Source of the DNA: Mesorhizobium sp. B2-1-8
GTDB taxonomy: Bacteria; Pseudomonadota; Alphaproteobacteria; Rhizobiales; Rhizobiaceae
NCBI RefSeq assembly: GCF_006442545.2
Contig: NZ_CP083952.1
Coordinates: 5,929,501-5,993,500 of the forward strand
DNA length: 64,000 nucleotides
Direction of reading: 5' to 3'
Under the pieces are notes generated by a model that saw only the letters and a list, made by a program, of their open reading frames with translations, was not told the DNA's origin and searched no databases. The translations under genes were made by a program, and so were the position numbers. Positions 63,653 through 64,000 of the stretch are shown here, one piece after another (positions within the stretch are counted from its first letter, which is position 1; every line of letters begins with the position of its first letter).

Positions 63653-64000
63653 CTAGGCCATGCGGCCGGGATTGAGGATGTTCTTCGGGTCGAATTCCTG
63701 TTTCAGCCGCTGGCTGAGCGCCGCCAATGCCGGCGCCTGCGGCTCGAACACCGGCAGAGCCGCCCGATGGGAAGGGGTAGAGCGCACCAGCGTCGCATGG
63801 CCGCCGCCATGTTTTCTCAAGAGCCCACGCAGCAGCGCGGCTTCCGGGTCGCCCTCCTCCATGCGCAGCCAAACCAGCCCGCCCTGCCAGTCGTAGAAGG
63901 CGCTGACGGCTGCCTGCATGCGTAGCGTCAGGATCATCTGGTGGCCCTGGGCGGGGGTCATCGAGACCCGCCAGACCGGTTTTTCGCTGCCATCGATGAA
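63653..64000 (-). CDS. glcE: Glycolate oxidase FAD-binding subunit, 3' part only
   Basis: The frame is open to the right edge of the window and ends at 63653. The visible 115 C-terminal residues include QAAVSAFYDWQGGLVWLRME and the end FDPKNILNPGRM, the standard C-terminus (FDP..ilNPGR) of FAD-linked oxidases of the GlcD/GlcE family. Size and gene order (glcE-glcF) indicate GlcE. The N-terminal FAD-binding part is outside the window. Confidence 0.9.
   Translation of the reverse strand, partial: FIDGSEKPVWRVSMTPAQGHQMILTLRMQAAVSAFYDWQGGLVWLRMEEGDPEAALLRGLLRKHGGGHATLVRSTPSHRAALPVFEPQAPALAALSQRLKQEFDPKNILNPGRMA

Overview
The window reads as a Mesorhizobium chromosome (loti/japonicum/ciceri type). 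The strongest marker is a 355-residue cyclic-nucleotide-gated K+ channel nearly identical to MlotiK1/MloK1 of M. loti. A short secreted protein of the DUF680 kind (a Mesorhizobium family), a RopA/Omp2-type porin, the split HisG(short)/HisZ ATP phosphoribosyltransferase, FixJ-type regulators and mesorhizobial palindromic repeats agree with this.

The window has two halves that meet at guaA (44.5 kb). Left half (1-44.5 kb) is an accessory region rich in insertion-sequence debris, pseudogenes, truncations and duplications. At 0-11.6 kb an IS21 element is split: its istB 3' half lies at 107-541 (+) and its istB 5' half plus istA at 9686-11486 (-). Undoing an inversion of about 9.6 kb between these points rebuilds both istB and, apparently, a livF remnant. 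Inside the inverted block are a RelA/SpoT-domain protein, mloK1, a porin, a TPR-sulfotransferase and a large MscS-type channel. At 11.7-19.4 kb are small hypotheticals, an epoxide-hydrolase-like protein, a frameshifted GST, a partial bc1 operon (anchorless Rieske protein plus cytochrome b, no cytochrome c1) and an IS5-family element fused to a broken MscS-cNMP-binding channel. At 19.4-28 kb is a minus-strand set of stress-type genes (histidine kinase, CBS, HD, cupin, NmrA-like, two exported alpha/beta hydrolases, an AHL-lactonase-like metallohydrolase); the two hydrolases share a 38-bp upstream element. At 28.2-37.1 kb is a phosphorelay cluster: two large multi-PAS kinases made by tandem duplication, two FixJ-type regulators, a CheY-like receiver and the stump of a third regulator. 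At 37.5-41.1 kb are an SDR and an EmrAB-type efflux pair. At 42.7-44.2 kb an AlpA-like protein and a P4-type tyrosine integrase with an in-frame amber codon lie against the 3' end of guaA. This matches the guaA attachment site used by Mesorhizobium tripartite ICEs, so the left half is probably, at least in part, an integrated and decaying element.

Right half (44.5-64 kb) is orderly core chromosome: guaA, an MTA/SAH-nucleosidase-like gene, a PaaI thioesterase, rsmB, aqpZ, divergent katG/oxyR, an acyl-CoA ligase, hisS-hisZ-hisG, tag, an L,D-transpeptidase, folD and glcF/glcE. One rearrangement scar (a glnQ tail joined to half of an alpha/beta hydrolase) lies between oxyR and the acyl-CoA ligase. 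No tRNA, rRNA or CRISPR array was seen.
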